Shown: in pieces, positions 8,784 to 17,537 of the stretch
Position numbering within the stretch: the stretch's first letter is position 1
Layout: the number at the start of each line of letters is the position of its first letter
Source of the DNA: an uncultured Selenomonadaceae bacterium
GTDB lineage: Bacteria > Bacillota > Negativicutes > Selenomonadales > Selenomonadaceae
Assembly: GCA_905233135.1 (NCBI GenBank)
Contig: CAJOCQ010000006.1
Coordinates: 1-64,000, forward strand
Direction: 5' to 3'
Length of the DNA stretch: 64,000 nt
Position numbers and translations under genes: made by a program
The notes under the pieces: model-generated
The model's input: only the letters and a program-made list of their open reading frames with translations
What the model was told of the DNA's origin: nothing
Database searches by the model: none

Positions 8784-8809
8784 GCCTGCCGAAAAGGCGG
8801 GCTTTTTTT
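8784..8809 (+). terminator. Rho-independent terminator after the Hsp70 gene
   Basis: GCCTGCC, loop GAAAA, GGCGGGC followed by seven T, 12 bases after the stop codon. Confidence 0.8.
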
Positions 8810-8945
8810 GTTGCTTAATAAGTTTTTGTTATATAAAATCATTGAATTGTTATATAAAATTATTGAATTGCCGCTTGACTGAAATAATTTTGCTTGTTAA
8901 ACTAAATTGCTTATGAATAATACAAGCAAAGGAGGAAATTTTAAA

Positions 8946-9599
8946 ATGCAAGTTTCTCAAGAAATTATAAGCGGTGAAACTTCCAACGAAAATTTTTTTG
9001 CAGTAATATTTGAAGAACAAAGCGAAGCTTATCAAGCATTCGACGAAATGAAAGCGCACATTAACGATAAAAAAAATTATGTAATTCCGCGAATGGTTTT
9101 AGTTGAAAAATCCGAAGGCAAATTAAATATTTGCGAGGGTTGCGATGCCCGTTGCCGCGTAACAAGTACGGCGTTAGGCGGCTTGCTCGGAATGGTTGTC
9201 GGCGCAATAGGCGGACCTTTGGGCGTAGTTTTGGGCGGCGCGGCAGGCGGCTTTATCAGCAACAAAATTGTTTCAAGCTGCATTAAAGAGGCTATGACGG
9301 AGCTTGAAAACGTCGGCAGAGGTATTCAGGACGGCGAAATTGCTTTAATTGCGCTCGTGCAGGAAAATCAAGACGGCTCTTTTGAAAAAGAATTTGAGAA
9401 ATATAAAACCACAATTCTTAAAAAGGACGCCGCGCAGGTTGCAGTTGAAGTTGAAGACGCAATGGATATTAACGAAAAACTTGACGAAATGGAAAAAGAA
9501 CGCGAATGCCACGATAAAATGGACGCCTTCAAAGAAAAAATCGGCAGACGCCGTAAACGCTTAAAAAGCGAATTTCAAACTCTTCGTGAAAGTTTATAA
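8946..9599 (+). CDS. Glycine-zipper protein resembling DUF1269
   Basis: 217 residues from the ATG at 8946, preceded by AAAGGAGG. An N-terminal alpha/beta part (NFFAVIFEEQSEAYQAFDEMK, then RMVLVEKSEGKLNICEGCDARC) leads into a glycine-rich hydrophobic hairpin (LGGLLGMVVGAIGGPLG followed by VLGGAAGGFI). A second alpha/beta segment (GEIALIALVQE) and a highly charged C-terminal helix follow. The order matches DUF1269-type proteins of unknown function that carry a glycine-zipper membrane hairpin. CEGCDARC is an unusual cysteine cluster. It sits between the Hsp70 and the J-like gene with its own terminators, so membership of that system is only suggested by position. Confidence 0.6.
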   Translation: MQVSQEIISGETSNENFFAVIFEEQSEAYQAFDEMKAHINDKKNYVIPRMVLVEKSEGKLNICEGCDARCRVTSTALGGLLGMVVGAIGGPLGVVLGGAAGGFISNKIVSSCIKEAMTELENVGRGIQDGEIALIALVQENQDGSFEKEFEKYKTTILKKDAAQVAVEVEDAMDINEKLDEMEKERECHDKMDAFKEKIGRRRKRLKSEFQTLRESL

Positions 9600-9619
9600 A
9601 AATTTTTCGCGCAGATTTT

Positions 9620-9645
9620 GCCGCCTTAGTAAAGCGGCTTTTTTT
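9620..9645 (+). terminator. Terminator after the glycine-zipper gene
   Basis: GCCGC, loop CTTAGTAAA, GCGGC then seven T, about 20 bases after the stop. Confidence 0.75.
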
Positions 9646-9659
9646 ATTATGTAAGAAAA

Positions 9660-9968
9660 GCGGCGAACGTGACGTGAGCCGCCATAAACTGCGCAGGATG
9701 CGCGGCAATTTCTATTTATTAAGTCGAAAACTGCAACCGGTTAATGCCGGTAATATCCGCCCGTCACTAAAGCCGCAGCGCGTACCAATGTTGGAGCGTA
9801 GGAAAAAGTTGAGGCCCCAAAGGGGGCCGCCTGTTACTACGTGCGTACAGAAACCGAGCGGCCCTGACGGGCGGTAAAGTTTCTTTCTTTTAGGTGGCTT
9901 TTCTTTCTTCCTAAAGAAAGAAAAACCACATTTACAAAAAATTTTTTTCGGAAAAAAGAAAGTACATT
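9660..9968 (+). repeat. Large structured intergenic element, head type A (copy 1)
   Basis: The 464-base gap before the 1076-residue protein holds no gene. The core (9660-9875) starts with GCGGCGAACGTGACGTGAGCCGCC. It contains GCGCAGGATGCGC and GGCCCCAAAGGGGGCC hairpins and a long-range stem CCGCCCGTCA (9757-9766) with TGACGGGCGG (9865-9874), extended inward by GCCGC/GCGGC. A polypyrimidine/polypurine hairpin tail follows. Copies lie at 35776 (+) and 50641-50847 (-), and a partial one at 53348. A structured RNA or a small non-autonomous element would both fit. Confidence 0.75.
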
Positions 9969-10034
9969 TAAAATATAAAAAAACTTAAACTTAAACTTAA
10001 AAAAATAAAATTTATTCCCTAAAAAATAAAATAA

Positions 10035-10043
10035 TGCTATAAT
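10035..10043 (+). promoter_or_regulatory. Extended -10 promoter of the J-like zinc-ribbon gene
   Basis: TG-C-TATAAT followed by TTGCGCGGGAGAGGA, so the predicted transcription start is just before the ribosome binding site. The same architecture precedes the genes at 18968, 19311 and 20859. Confidence 0.6.
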
Positions 10044-10063
10044 TTGCGCGGGAGAGGATTTTT

Positions 10064-13000
10064 TTGGCTAATAAAAATATTTTTGAAATGCTCGGCTTGG
10101 AATTTGACCCGCCGGATAATCTGAAAAAAATTCGTGCGGCTTATGAAAATTGGGAAAAACGCCTCAACGCCGAATTGAATACAACAGTTGACCCGAACCG
10201 CGCCGAAGAAATTAAAGCCGAATTGGCTATGGATAATTACATTTTGCAGACAATCGAAAACGCGCGGCTGCGTCAACACGAGGCGGAATCTTTGAAGCAA
10301 AAGCGCGTTGAAGAATTGCGCCTTTACATTGACATTGAACGCGGCGACACTTCGGGAACTTTGCAGGTTAATAATTCGCAAATTCGGCAGATTAAGGACA
10401 AACTGAAATTGAGCGTTGCAACCATTGAGGCAACCTACCGCGAACAGGGCTTTGAAATTAAGCCCGTCAAAACTGAAAAATCTGTCACAAACATTTTGAA
10501 CGGCTATTTTATTTCCGATTCGATTATGGCTGATTTGCGGAAAAATTTTGCGGATTTTCAAACTGTCCCCGATGAAAAAAATTATTCGTGGTCTTCGCAA
10601 GTTCATAATTTTTACGAATTGGCTTATTATCTTGAAAATAAAATTGAGCCTTCCGCAGATTTTTATAAACGCCGCGATACCGACGAACTGCGCGAAATTT
10701 TTGAGAATGAAGCAAAAAAAGTTGCCGCGCCAATCCCCGCGTGGCGTTCGATAAAAGCTCTTTTAAATTTGGCGCAGACGCAAATTTTTAATTCGGACGA
10801 TAACCGCTTTAAATATGACCATTCGCTGAAAATTGAAAGTCTCAACGGCTTTTTCAACAAGTTAAAAGTTGCGCCCGAAATTTTCAAGCGCGATAAATTT
10901 TTTGCCGATAATTGCATAAATCGTATTCGCCGCGCTTTTCCCAATCTGTTAAATTATGAACTTAGCGCGGCTCTTTACAATAAAGCCGCAGGTTTAATCA
11001 AAGACCCGTACGAGTCGGTTAATGATGTGTACGAAAATTTTTTCAGCTTGACTTGTACGAATTGCGGCGCGTTTGAAAGTTTTCGCACGCGCGAAGAGGC
11101 GGAGCGTTCAACTTGCCGAGTTTGCGGCGAAAATTTTTATGTCGAATGCCCGAAATGCGGCAAGCGTATGCCCTCCTACGCCGACCATTGCACCAACTGC
11201 GATTTTTCTTTCAGCGAACTTCGCAAATATGGTTACTACCTTGACCGCGCCAACGCTATGCTTGACCTTATCGAAAGAAATGCAAAATCTTTTGAAGGCA
11301 GCGCGGATAAAATTTTTGCGGGCGTTATCGACAACCTTTCAAAGGCAAAAATTGTTAAGCCTGAATCTCCCGACCTTACTAAAATTGAATGGCGTATGAA
11401 TCGAATTGCCGCCGATTTTAAAAAGCGCGAGCTTGCACGTTGGGCGCAGGCGAAACTTCCAAGCCTGAATACTCATCCCGATACGGCGGTTAGTGATTGT
11501 ATGGAAATTTTGCGCCGTATTAAAGATTATAAGCCCGCGCTCGACAGATTGAGATTGATTAAGCCGAAAAAACCTTTGAGCATTAGCGCGGTTATCATTG
11601 AGACCGAATCAAAAAATAATCTTCCTGCAAATTCCATTGTTAATAAAATTTCCGTAAAATCGAAGTCAACAAGTTTGGCGGCGCAGGCGTCAAATTTAGT
11701 TTGTAAATTGCATTGGCAACCCGACAGCGATTTGGGCGTTGTTTATACGCTGATTCGCAAAGTTGACGGCGTGCCGAAAAATTATCACGACGGCGAAATT
11801 ATCGTTGCAAATACTGACAGAATCGAATTTGAGGACGGGAATATTTTTCCCGGCGTTTTGTACGGCTACGCGGTTTTTGCAGTGCGTTTAGGTTCTGTTT
11901 CAGAGGCGGCAAATTGTACGGTCGTTCACTACAGCAACATTGCCGAAAATAAATTAATTGCCAAGACTGAAGACGGGCATTGTAAATTTATGTGGCAACT
12001 GCCCTCTGATAATTGTTTGGGCGTGCGAATTTTGCGCACTGACAGCGAAGGCAATAATGTTGTCATTGCTGATTGCGTTGAGTCGCCGTTCGTTGACAGG
12101 CTTGTTAAAAATCGCAAGCAGTATCAATACCGCCTGCAGTGCGTTTACTATTCGGCGGAGGATACGGTTTCAAGCATTCAGCAATTTATTAACGAAGTCA
12201 ATAAGGATAATTTTAACAAAGTTTGGAAGTCGGAGCGTTCGCTGAAGTACAGCGAAGGCGTAACTGTAAATTTGTTGCCTGAAATTCCGCCGCGCCCCGT
12301 TAAAAATCTTGAACACAAAGTTTTTGAAGAGCGCGTAAGATTTAATTGGCAATCGACGGGTGATTTTGAAATTTGGTTTAAGGAAATTGTTGACGATAAC
12401 AAAGTTGCAATTTCGGCGGGAAAAGTTTTTGACTTGAATAAAATTGACGAACTTTTGGGCAGCGGCTTGGTGATGAAACGCGCCGAGAGTTCGGATTTGG
12501 TCTGCGAATTTGAATTGACGGCGGATTTAATGAAAATTGCGGTTATCAGTGCAACGCACGATTTGGGCGTTGTCAGCGAAATTTTGACTGTTACCAACGC
12601 CGAGCCTTGCGAAATTGACAAGGATAAAACGCAAATTATTTCCAACGATTTAAAATTGGTGTTGCAGAAATTGCCGCCGAATGTTTATATGATTCATTAC
12701 AAAGTTAAAAGCGACGAAGACGACGAATTATTTGCAACGGTTGACGACGCCAAAAACCGCCATATGAACAGGATTTACGCTTCAAAATATATGCAGGATA
12801 ATTTGATAACTCAAACGCACTTGCCGCACCGCGAACTTTATATTACCGTCATTGCGGAATACAAATTGAAGGGCGGCTCGACGGTTTATTCTGAACCGAG
12901 TACTTTGACTTTGGACAATCGCCCGCGCTCCGAAATTTCCTATTGGCTGGAATGGGGAAAAAGTTTCGGGCTTTTCAGCACCAAAACGCAGGCGAAAAAT

Positions 13001-13294
13001 TGCAAGCTGATTATTGAAAGTCAAGCTGAATCTTTGCCGAAATTATATTTGGCGTGCAGAAAGGACGGCTTGACGAATATTAATTTGAAAGATTCGTTGA
13101 CGCGGATTTTGGCGGAAGTTCCCGAAGCCAAAAACGGCTATACCAACGGGCATATTGAAATTTCTTTGCCCGATGCAATTTGGAATGAAGTTTTGCCGGG
13201 AGCAATAGTGAAACTTTTGACTGCGCCCGATGACGAAAGACATTTTTATTTCAGAGTTGTAAAGCCTGAAACTGTTACGGTTCCAAAAAAATAA
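10064..13294 (+). CDS. Large protein: degenerate J-domain-like N-terminus, zinc ribbons and FnIII-like repeats
   Basis: 1076 residues from a TTG at 10064 with GGAGAGGA upstream. The N-terminus (NIFEMLGLEFDPPDNLKKIRA) has the look of a J-domain helix I-II, but no HPD tripeptide follows. A helical region leads to two cysteine-rich ribbons at residues 331-378 (CTNC..CRVC and CPKC..CTNC). From about residue 550 come repeated beta-rich modules such as CKLHWQPDSDLGVVYTLIRK and FMWQLPSDNCLGVRILRT, which look like fibronectin type III folds. No signal peptide. It follows the GrpE-like and Hsp70 genes on the same strand and may be their targeting co-chaperone (inference). I do not know a named family. 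Confidence 0.6.
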   Translation: MANKNIFEMLGLEFDPPDNLKKIRAAYENWEKRLNAELNTTVDPNRAEEIKAELAMDNYILQTIENARLRQHEAESLKQKRVEELRLYIDIERGDTSGTLQVNNSQIRQIKDKLKLSVATIEATYREQGFEIKPVKTEKSVTNILNGYFISDSIMADLRKNFADFQTVPDEKNYSWSSQVHNFYELAYYLENKIEPSADFYKRRDTDELREIFENEAKKVAAPIPAWRSIKALLNLAQTQIFNSDDNRFKYDHSLKIESLNGFFNKLKVAPEIFKRDKFFADNCINRIRRAFPNLLNYELSAALYNKAAGLIKDPYESVNDVYENFFSLTCTNCGAFESFRTREEAERSTCRVCGENFYVECPKCGKRMPSYADHCTNCDFSFSELRKYGYYLDRANAMLDLIERNAKSFEGSADKIFAGVIDNLSKAKIVKPESPDLTKIEWRMNRIAADFKKRELARWAQAKLPSLNTHPDTAVSDCMEILRRIKDYKPALDRLRLIKPKKPLSISAVIIETESKNNLPANSIVNKISVKSKSTSLAAQASNLVCKLHWQPDSDLGVVYTLIRKVDGVPKNYHDGEIIVANTDRIEFEDGNIFPGVLYGYAVFAVRLGSVSEAANCTVVHYSNIAENKLIAKTEDGHCKFMWQLPSDNCLGVRILRTDSEGNNVVIADCVESPFVDRLVKNRKQYQYRLQCVYYSAEDTVSSIQQFINEVNKDNFNKVWKSERSLKYSEGVTVNLLPEIPPRPVKNLEHKVFEERVRFNWQSTGDFEIWFKEIVDDNKVAISAGKVFDLNKIDELLGSGLVMKRAESSDLVCEFELTADLMKIAVISATHDLGVVSEILTVTNAEPCEIDKDKTQIISNDLKLVLQKLPPNVYMIHYKVKSDEDDELFATVDDAKNRHMNRIYASKYMQDNLITQTHLPHRELYITVIAEYKLKGGSTVYSEPSTLTLDNRPRSEISYWLEWGKSFGLFSTKTQAKNCKLIIESQAESLPKLYLACRKDGLTNINLKDSLTRILAEVPEAKNGYTNGHIEISLPDAIWNEVLPGAIVKLLTAPDDERHFYFRVVKPETVTVPKK

Positions 13295-13329
13295 ATTTTT
13301 AATAAATGGGAATGTTAATTTAAAATAAA

Positions 13330-13432
13330 TATTCTTTCTTTCTTTAGTAGAAAGAAAGAATCGCCGCGCTGGAATCGCATCCTGCGCTTCGGGCGCGGCA
13401 GGGGGCGCACGTCCGTGTGCGCCCTATTTTAT
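13330..13432. repeat. Intergenic repeat, polypurine hairpin with GC-rich head
   Basis: TTCTTTCTTTCTTT, AGTAG, AAAGAAAGAA hairpin, followed by GCATCCTGCGC and GGGCGCACGTCCGTGTGCGCCC hairpins. The GC-rich part matches the element at 1390-1442 (GGCGCACGTCCTGTGCGCC) and part of the mosaic at 53425-53570. Confidence 0.6.
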
Positions 13433-13445
13433 TTGATTTTTTGGA

Positions 13446-13480
13446 AAAAAATAAACCCGCTCCAAAGGCGGGCTTTTTTA
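13446..13480. terminator. Bidirectional terminator between the J-like gene and sdhB
   Basis: CCCGC, loop TCCAAAG, GCGGG with T-runs on both strands. It lies 16 bases beyond the sdhB stop and can end the leftward fum-sdh operon as well as rightward transcripts. Confidence 0.8.
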
Positions 13481-13495
13481 GTTTCAAAATTAATT

Positions 13496-14242
13496 TTAGA
13501 AATTGAAAATATTTCTGAGAGCTTGTTTATTAACATCGCGGTTAAGCTGCGCGAGGTAAGTTGTAAGCTTGATAGATTTCGGGCAAACTTCCACGCAGTT
13601 TTGACTGTTGCCGCAGCTTGTAATTCCGCCCTTTTCCATAAGCGCGTTCAAACGTTTGGGCGCGTCGAATTTTCCGAGCGGGTGCAAATTAAACAAGTAC
13701 GCTTGAACAGTCGGTGCAGGGCCAATGAAATCTGACTGCGGACCAACATTCGGGCAAGCCTCAAGGCAACAGCCGCAAGTCATACAGTGGGAAATTTCGT
13801 AGGCAACTTGCGCAGTGTAGGGATTTTGAATCGGCGCGTCCTTAACGTCCCAAGAGCCGTCAAGTTCAACCCAACCCTGAATTTTTTTCAAACTTTCAAA
13901 CATTACGCTTCTGTCAATCAGCAAGTCACGAATAACAGGAAAAGTTCGCGCAGGTTGCAAATGTATCGGCTGTTTAATTTCGTCAACAAGTGCGCAACAA
14001 GCCTGCCGAGCCTTGCCGTTAATAACCATCATACACGCGCCGCAAACTTTTTCAAGGCAATTACATTCCCAAGTTACGGGCGCAACTTTTTTACCGTCAA
14101 CAGTGACGGGATTTTTTTGAATTTCCATTAAGGCGGCAACAACATTCAAGCCGGGTCTGTATTCAACGTCAAATTCTTGATTGTAGGGTTTTTCGTTCGG
14201 ACCGTCCTGCCGCTCAATTATAAATCTTACTTTATCAGGCAA
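13496..14242 (-). CDS. sdhB: Succinate dehydrogenase / fumarate reductase iron-sulfur subunit
   Basis: 248 residues. The N-terminal ferredoxin domain has the 2Fe-2S ligands in CNCLEKVCGACMMVING. The C-terminal half has CMTCGCCLEACPNVG and CGNSQNCVEVCPKS for the 4Fe-4S and 3Fe-4S clusters. It passes electrons between SdhA and the membrane cytochrome b subunit. The TTG at 14242 is chosen because the GAAGGGAG leader hairpin (14246-14270) sits just upstream. Last gene of fumA-fumB-sdhC-sdhA-sdhB. In anaerobes such enzymes usually run as fumarate reductase; direction cannot be read from sequence. Confidence 0.95.
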   Translation of the reverse strand: MPDKVRFIIERQDGPNEKPYNQEFDVEYRPGLNVVAALMEIQKNPVTVDGKKVAPVTWECNCLEKVCGACMMVINGKARQACCALVDEIKQPIHLQPARTFPVIRDLLIDRSVMFESLKKIQGWVELDGSWDVKDAPIQNPYTAQVAYEISHCMTCGCCLEACPNVGPQSDFIGPAPTVQAYLFNLHPLGKFDAPKRLNALMEKGGITSCGNSQNCVEVCPKSIKLTTYLAQLNRDVNKQALRNIFNF

Positions 14243-14245
14243 TTT

Positions 14246-14270
14246 TAAAAACTCCCTTCGGTCGTTTTTA
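14246..14270 (-). promoter_or_regulatory. Shine-Dalgarno-presenting leader hairpin upstream of sdhB
   Basis: Minus strand TAAAAAC, loop GACCGAAGGGA, GTTTTTA (7 perfect base pairs). The start TTG follows after three bases. Same loop as galE and fumB with a different stem. Confidence 0.65.
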
Positions 14271-14342
14271 GGTATCAGGTAACAGGTGTCAGGTTTCAGA
14301 AAATTTTCCTAACACCTGACACCTAAAACCTAACACCTATTT
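14270..14342. repeat. Intergenic short-unit inverted repeat (sdhA/sdhB)
   Basis: Units of the type AGGTATCAGGTAACAGGTGTCAGGT face CCTAACACCTGACACCT across AAAATTT, giving a long imperfect hairpin that fills the space between sdhA and the sdhB leader. The sdhA stop lies at its edge. Confidence 0.7.
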
Positions 14343-16133
14343 ATAGCTGCGCAGACGCGGCTTAATCAATGAGTGGTCAAAGTCTCTGTAACTGATAATT
14401 GGCTCTTCGGTTTTTTGGTCATAGTTTACGATAGTAACGCGCATAAATTTTTCATCGTCGCGCCCCATAAAAACTAAGTCGCCGTTTTCGTCAGTTTTGC
14501 GCTTGCCGTTTTCGAGAACAATTTTAGCGTGCGCACCGCGTGATTCGTCTCTCATACGTGCGCCTTTTGTAATTGCCATTGCATAAAGAATCATATTGCG
14601 CAGTTGACGAACAAACATAGCCTCTTGATTTGCAACGGGCGAATGGTCGGTAATTCCGATATCGTCCCAACGCTTGAGAATCTTTTTAAGTTCAACAAGG
14701 CAAGTATCCAAGCCGTTGTTATCGCGTTCAATAGCAACGTACTTGTACATTAAATCGCCCATTTCGTGGTGGAGCTTGTGCGCATTTTCGGAGCCGTTCA
14801 TTGTCAAAATTTTATCATATTCATTTTGCACTTCGCGGCGGGCGGCTTCAATTTCTTCAGCGGTTAAATCACTGCCCTTGTTGCCTGTCTTCGCCCATTT
14901 CATAGCTTCGGGTCCTGAAATAGTGCCGCTGTACGCCGCGCTTAAAAGTGAATTTGCGCCTAAACGGTTTGCGCCGTGATATTGGTAGTCACATTCGCCC
15001 GACGCCATTAAGCCGGGAATATTTGTATTGTGCAACCTGTCAACCCAAATTCCGCCCATTGAATAGTGAACGCTCGGGAAAATTTCCATAGGAACTTTAC
15101 GCGGATCTTGTCCGACAAATTCGCTGTACATTTCCAAAATACCGCCGAGTTTTCTTTCAAGGTAGCCGCTGTCAATGTGCGATAAATCTAAATAAACGCG
15201 GTTTTCGCCGTTAATACCCAAGCCCATATGTACGCAAACTTTGAAAATTGCGCGGCTTGCAACGTCACGCGGAACTAAATTACCGTACGCAGGGTACATT
15301 TCCTCCAAAAAGTACCAAGGCTTGCCGTCCTTGTAAACCCAAACGCGCCCGCCTTCGCCGCGACAAGCTTCACTCATTAAGCGATTTTTATCACTGCCGG
15401 GAATTGCGGTAGGATGAATTTGAATAAATTCGGGGTTGGCAATTTCCGCGCCCTGTTGATAAACTGCAGAAACCGCCGAGCCGTTACAGATTGTTGACGC
15501 AGTGCAACGCCCGAAAACTTGTCCGGGTCCGCCCGTTGCCAAAATGACTGTATCAGCAGTAAACGCGCGAATTTCCATTGTATTCATATTCTGCGCGATA
15601 AGCCCGCGACAAATTCCCTCTTTGTTTTTGATAATCTTGATAAATTCCCAAAATTCGTATTTGTTGACGGAGCCTTTAACTTCCCAACGTCTTACTTGTT
15701 CGTCAAGCGCGTATAAAATCTGCTGCCCTGTTGTTGAACCTGCAAAACAAGTACGTTTATGTTTTTGTCCGCCGAAATTGCGTAAATCTAAAACGCCTTC
15801 AGAAGTGCGCGTGAAAGGTACGCCCATTCTGTCAAACATTTTAATTAATTTCGGCGCGGCTTCAACCATACCCTTGACGGCGATTTGATCAGCCAAAAAG
15901 TCTCCGCCGTAAACAGTGTCATCAAAATGTTCGTAAATGCTGTCGTGTTCGCCCTTTGTATCCATACAGGCGTTAATTCCGCCCTGCGCGCAGAGTGAGT
16001 GCGAACGTTTAACGGGGCAGTAGGAAAATAAATCGACTTCGCCGCCCAATTCGCAAACTTTGATTGTGGCGAGCAGCCCTGAAATACCGCCGCCGACTAT
16101 TGCAATTTTCTTTTTGCTCATATCTTTAGCCAT
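14337..16133 (-). CDS. sdhA: Succinate dehydrogenase / fumarate reductase flavoprotein subunit
   Basis: 598 residues. GGGISGLLATIKVCELGG is the FAD-binding Rossmann motif, and SHSLCAQGGINACMDTKGE is the flavin-attachment region with the His for covalent FAD. HPTAIPGSDKNRLMSEACRG and HYSMGGIWVD carry active-site residues. Catalyses succinate-fumarate interconversion on the cytoplasmic face. GAGGTG lies 7 bases before the ATG, and the gene starts 12 bases after sdhC. Length and the single-cytochrome arrangement match the Bacillus/Wolinella-type complex. Confidence 0.96.
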   Translation of the reverse strand: MAKDMSKKKIAIVGGGISGLLATIKVCELGGEVDLFSYCPVKRSHSLCAQGGINACMDTKGEHDSIYEHFDDTVYGGDFLADQIAVKGMVEAAPKLIKMFDRMGVPFTRTSEGVLDLRNFGGQKHKRTCFAGSTTGQQILYALDEQVRRWEVKGSVNKYEFWEFIKIIKNKEGICRGLIAQNMNTMEIRAFTADTVILATGGPGQVFGRCTASTICNGSAVSAVYQQGAEIANPEFIQIHPTAIPGSDKNRLMSEACRGEGGRVWVYKDGKPWYFLEEMYPAYGNLVPRDVASRAIFKVCVHMGLGINGENRVYLDLSHIDSGYLERKLGGILEMYSEFVGQDPRKVPMEIFPSVHYSMGGIWVDRLHNTNIPGLMASGECDYQYHGANRLGANSLLSAAYSGTISGPEAMKWAKTGNKGSDLTAEEIEAARREVQNEYDKILTMNGSENAHKLHHEMGDLMYKYVAIERDNNGLDTCLVELKKILKRWDDIGITDHSPVANQEAMFVRQLRNMILYAMAITKGARMRDESRGAHAKIVLENGKRKTDENGDLVFMGRDDEKFMRVTIVNYDQKTEEPIISYRDFDHSLIKPRLRSYK

Positions 16134-16145
16134 ATTCTACTCACC

Positions 16146-16766
16146 TCAATAAACGAAATAACTTGACATAAATGCAACTGTCAAAAGGCACAAGCCCGCG
16201 CAAAGCATCATACTGATTGCGCAGATAACATTTTGAGAGCGCGGTCCTTTGGTAATACCCCACGTCATGCAGAAGGTTGCAATACCGTTGCAGAAGTGGA
16301 AAATTGCCGCCCACATTCCCAAAATATAAAGTATCGCCACGATTGGATTTTGGAACATATTTTGAAGAAGTTCAAAAGAAATTGGCGTGCCCGTAATGCC
16401 TTTAATGTAAATGCGAAGGTAGCCGACGTGCCAAATTAAAAATACTACCAAAAACCACGCAGTCCAACGTTGCAATGTAAAATTCCAGTTGCGAAGGTAT
16501 CCGAAACGTTGCGGGTTATTGTTCGCTTGAAGTGCAATGTAAATACCATAAATGCCGTGAAATAAAATCGGTAAAGCGTACATTCCAATTTCAATGCTGT
16601 AGAAAATCGGCTTGGGAATTTCTTCAACCATCCCCATAACGCCGTTAAAAATTTCGGGTCCCGCCATTGCTATTGAGTTTGTTATCATATGTTCAATAAT
16701 GAAAAACCCGAGACACAATAAGCCGCAAAGTGAATGCAGACGCCGTAAATAAAATGTGGTGTGCAT
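16146..16766 (-). CDS. sdhC: Succinate dehydrogenase / fumarate reductase cytochrome b subunit
   Basis: 206 residues from the ATG at 16766, chosen because AAGGAGGGC precedes it; a further 13 in-frame residues upstream have no binding site. Five hydrophobic helices with histidines in RRLHSLCGLLCLGFFIIEH, LFHGIYGIY and LIWHVGYLRIYIKG fit a di-haem b558 anchor. It links the SdhAB catalytic unit to the menaquinone pool. Confidence 0.93.
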   Translation of the reverse strand: MHTTFYLRRLHSLCGLLCLGFFIIEHMITNSIAMAGPEIFNGVMGMVEEIPKPIFYSIEIGMYALPILFHGIYGIYIALQANNNPQRFGYLRNWNFTLQRWTAWFLVVFLIWHVGYLRIYIKGITGTPISFELLQNMFQNPIVAILYILGMWAAIFHFCNGIATFCMTWGITKGPRSQNVICAISMMLCAGLCLLTVAFMSSYFVY

Positions 16767-16782
16767 TTTTGCCCTCCTTGTT

Positions 16783-16862
16783 TTTATAGGGAACCAAGGC
16801 ACCAAGGATTAGGGATTAGTGAAAACCACTTTTCCCTTATCCCTGGAACCTTGGAACACTAA
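16783..16862. repeat. Intergenic short-unit inverted repeat (fumB/sdhC)
   Basis: GGGAACCAAGGCACCAAGG and ATTAGGGATTAG units face TCCCTTATCCCTGGAACCTTGG across a spacer of about 17 bases. The left arm is nearly identical to the element at 30246 and the unit style matches 2927. The fumB stop is within the outer edge. Confidence 0.7.
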
Positions 16863-17431
16863 ATTTTATTCATATCGAAATTGCGGAAAGGTTTTTGCCC
16901 AATCTCATAAAAATTATTGCCTTCGCAGTCAATGACAACGATAGCAGGAAAATCAACAACTTCCAACGCAGCAACCGCTTCAGGTCCCAATTCGGGATAA
17001 GCAAGCACTGTATATTTTTTAACAGATTTTGCAATTAAAGCCGCCGCGCCGCCAACTGCCGCAAAATAAGTTGCACCGTTACGTTTCATAGCCTCAACAA
17101 CTTCGGGCGTGCGGGAGCCTTTGCCAACCATTCCCTTAATACCTTGATCCAGCATCGTTGGCGTATAGGCGTCCATTCTGCCTGAAGTAGTAGGACCGCA
17201 AGAGCCGATTGGGTCGCCGGGCTTAGCGGGTGTAGGTCCGAGATAGTAAACAATTTGGTTGTGCCAATCGACGGGCAATTTTTCGCCGCGTGCAAGTGCT
17301 TCAGTCATTGCTTTATGTGCGGCGTCGCGTGCGCTTATTATTGTTCCCGTTATTAAAACGCTGTCGCCCGCTTTAAGTTTGCGTGACATTTCTTCTGTAA
17401 AAGGCGTTGTTATTCTTATACTTTCAGCCAA
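16859..17431 (-). CDS. fumB: Fumarate hydratase class I, beta subunit
   Basis: 190 residues from a TTG at 17431 that follows the GACCGAAGGGA leader hairpin. GPTTSGRMDAYTPTMLDQG and MVGKGSRTPEVVEAM are characteristic of the beta subunit / C-terminal domain of iron-sulfur fumarase (TtdB-like). Works with the alpha subunit gene immediately upstream to hydrate fumarate to malate. The TtdAB tartrate dehydratase is the main alternative; the sdh context favours fumarase. Confidence 0.92.
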   Translation of the reverse strand: MAESIRITTPFTEEMSRKLKAGDSVLITGTIISARDAAHKAMTEALARGEKLPVDWHNQIVYYLGPTPAKPGDPIGSCGPTTSGRMDAYTPTMLDQGIKGMVGKGSRTPEVVEAMKRNGATYFAAVGGAAALIAKSVKKYTVLAYPELGPEAVAALEVVDFPAIVVIDCEGNNFYEIGQKPFRNFDMNKI

Positions 17432-17433
17432 TT

Positions 17434-17460
17434 TAAAAATCTCCCTTCGGTCGATTTTTA
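17434..17460 (-). promoter_or_regulatory. Shine-Dalgarno-presenting leader hairpin upstream of fumB
   Basis: Minus strand TAAAAATC, loop GACCGAAGGGA, GATTTTTA (8 perfect base pairs) directly before AATTG, where TTG is the start codon. Compare galE and sdhB: identical loop, different complementary stem. Confidence 0.65.
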
Positions 17461-17537
17461 GGAAAAAGGAAAAAGTTTAAAGGAAAAAGTTTTTCAATTC
17501 CCTTTGTCCTTCTTCCTGTATCCTGTTTCCTAATTAT
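17460..17537. repeat. Intergenic short-unit inverted repeat (fumA/fumB)
   Basis: Units AGGAAAAAGGAAAAAG face CCTTCTTCCTGTATCCTGTTTCC after a short spacer. The unit composition differs from other copies while the hairpin architecture is kept. The fumA stop lies just inside. Confidence 0.65.

Noticed and set aside
9660..9968. Type A elements as insertion sequences
   Set aside because: No open frame for a transposase, and no terminal inverted repeats with target duplications could be identified by eye; kept as structured repeats.
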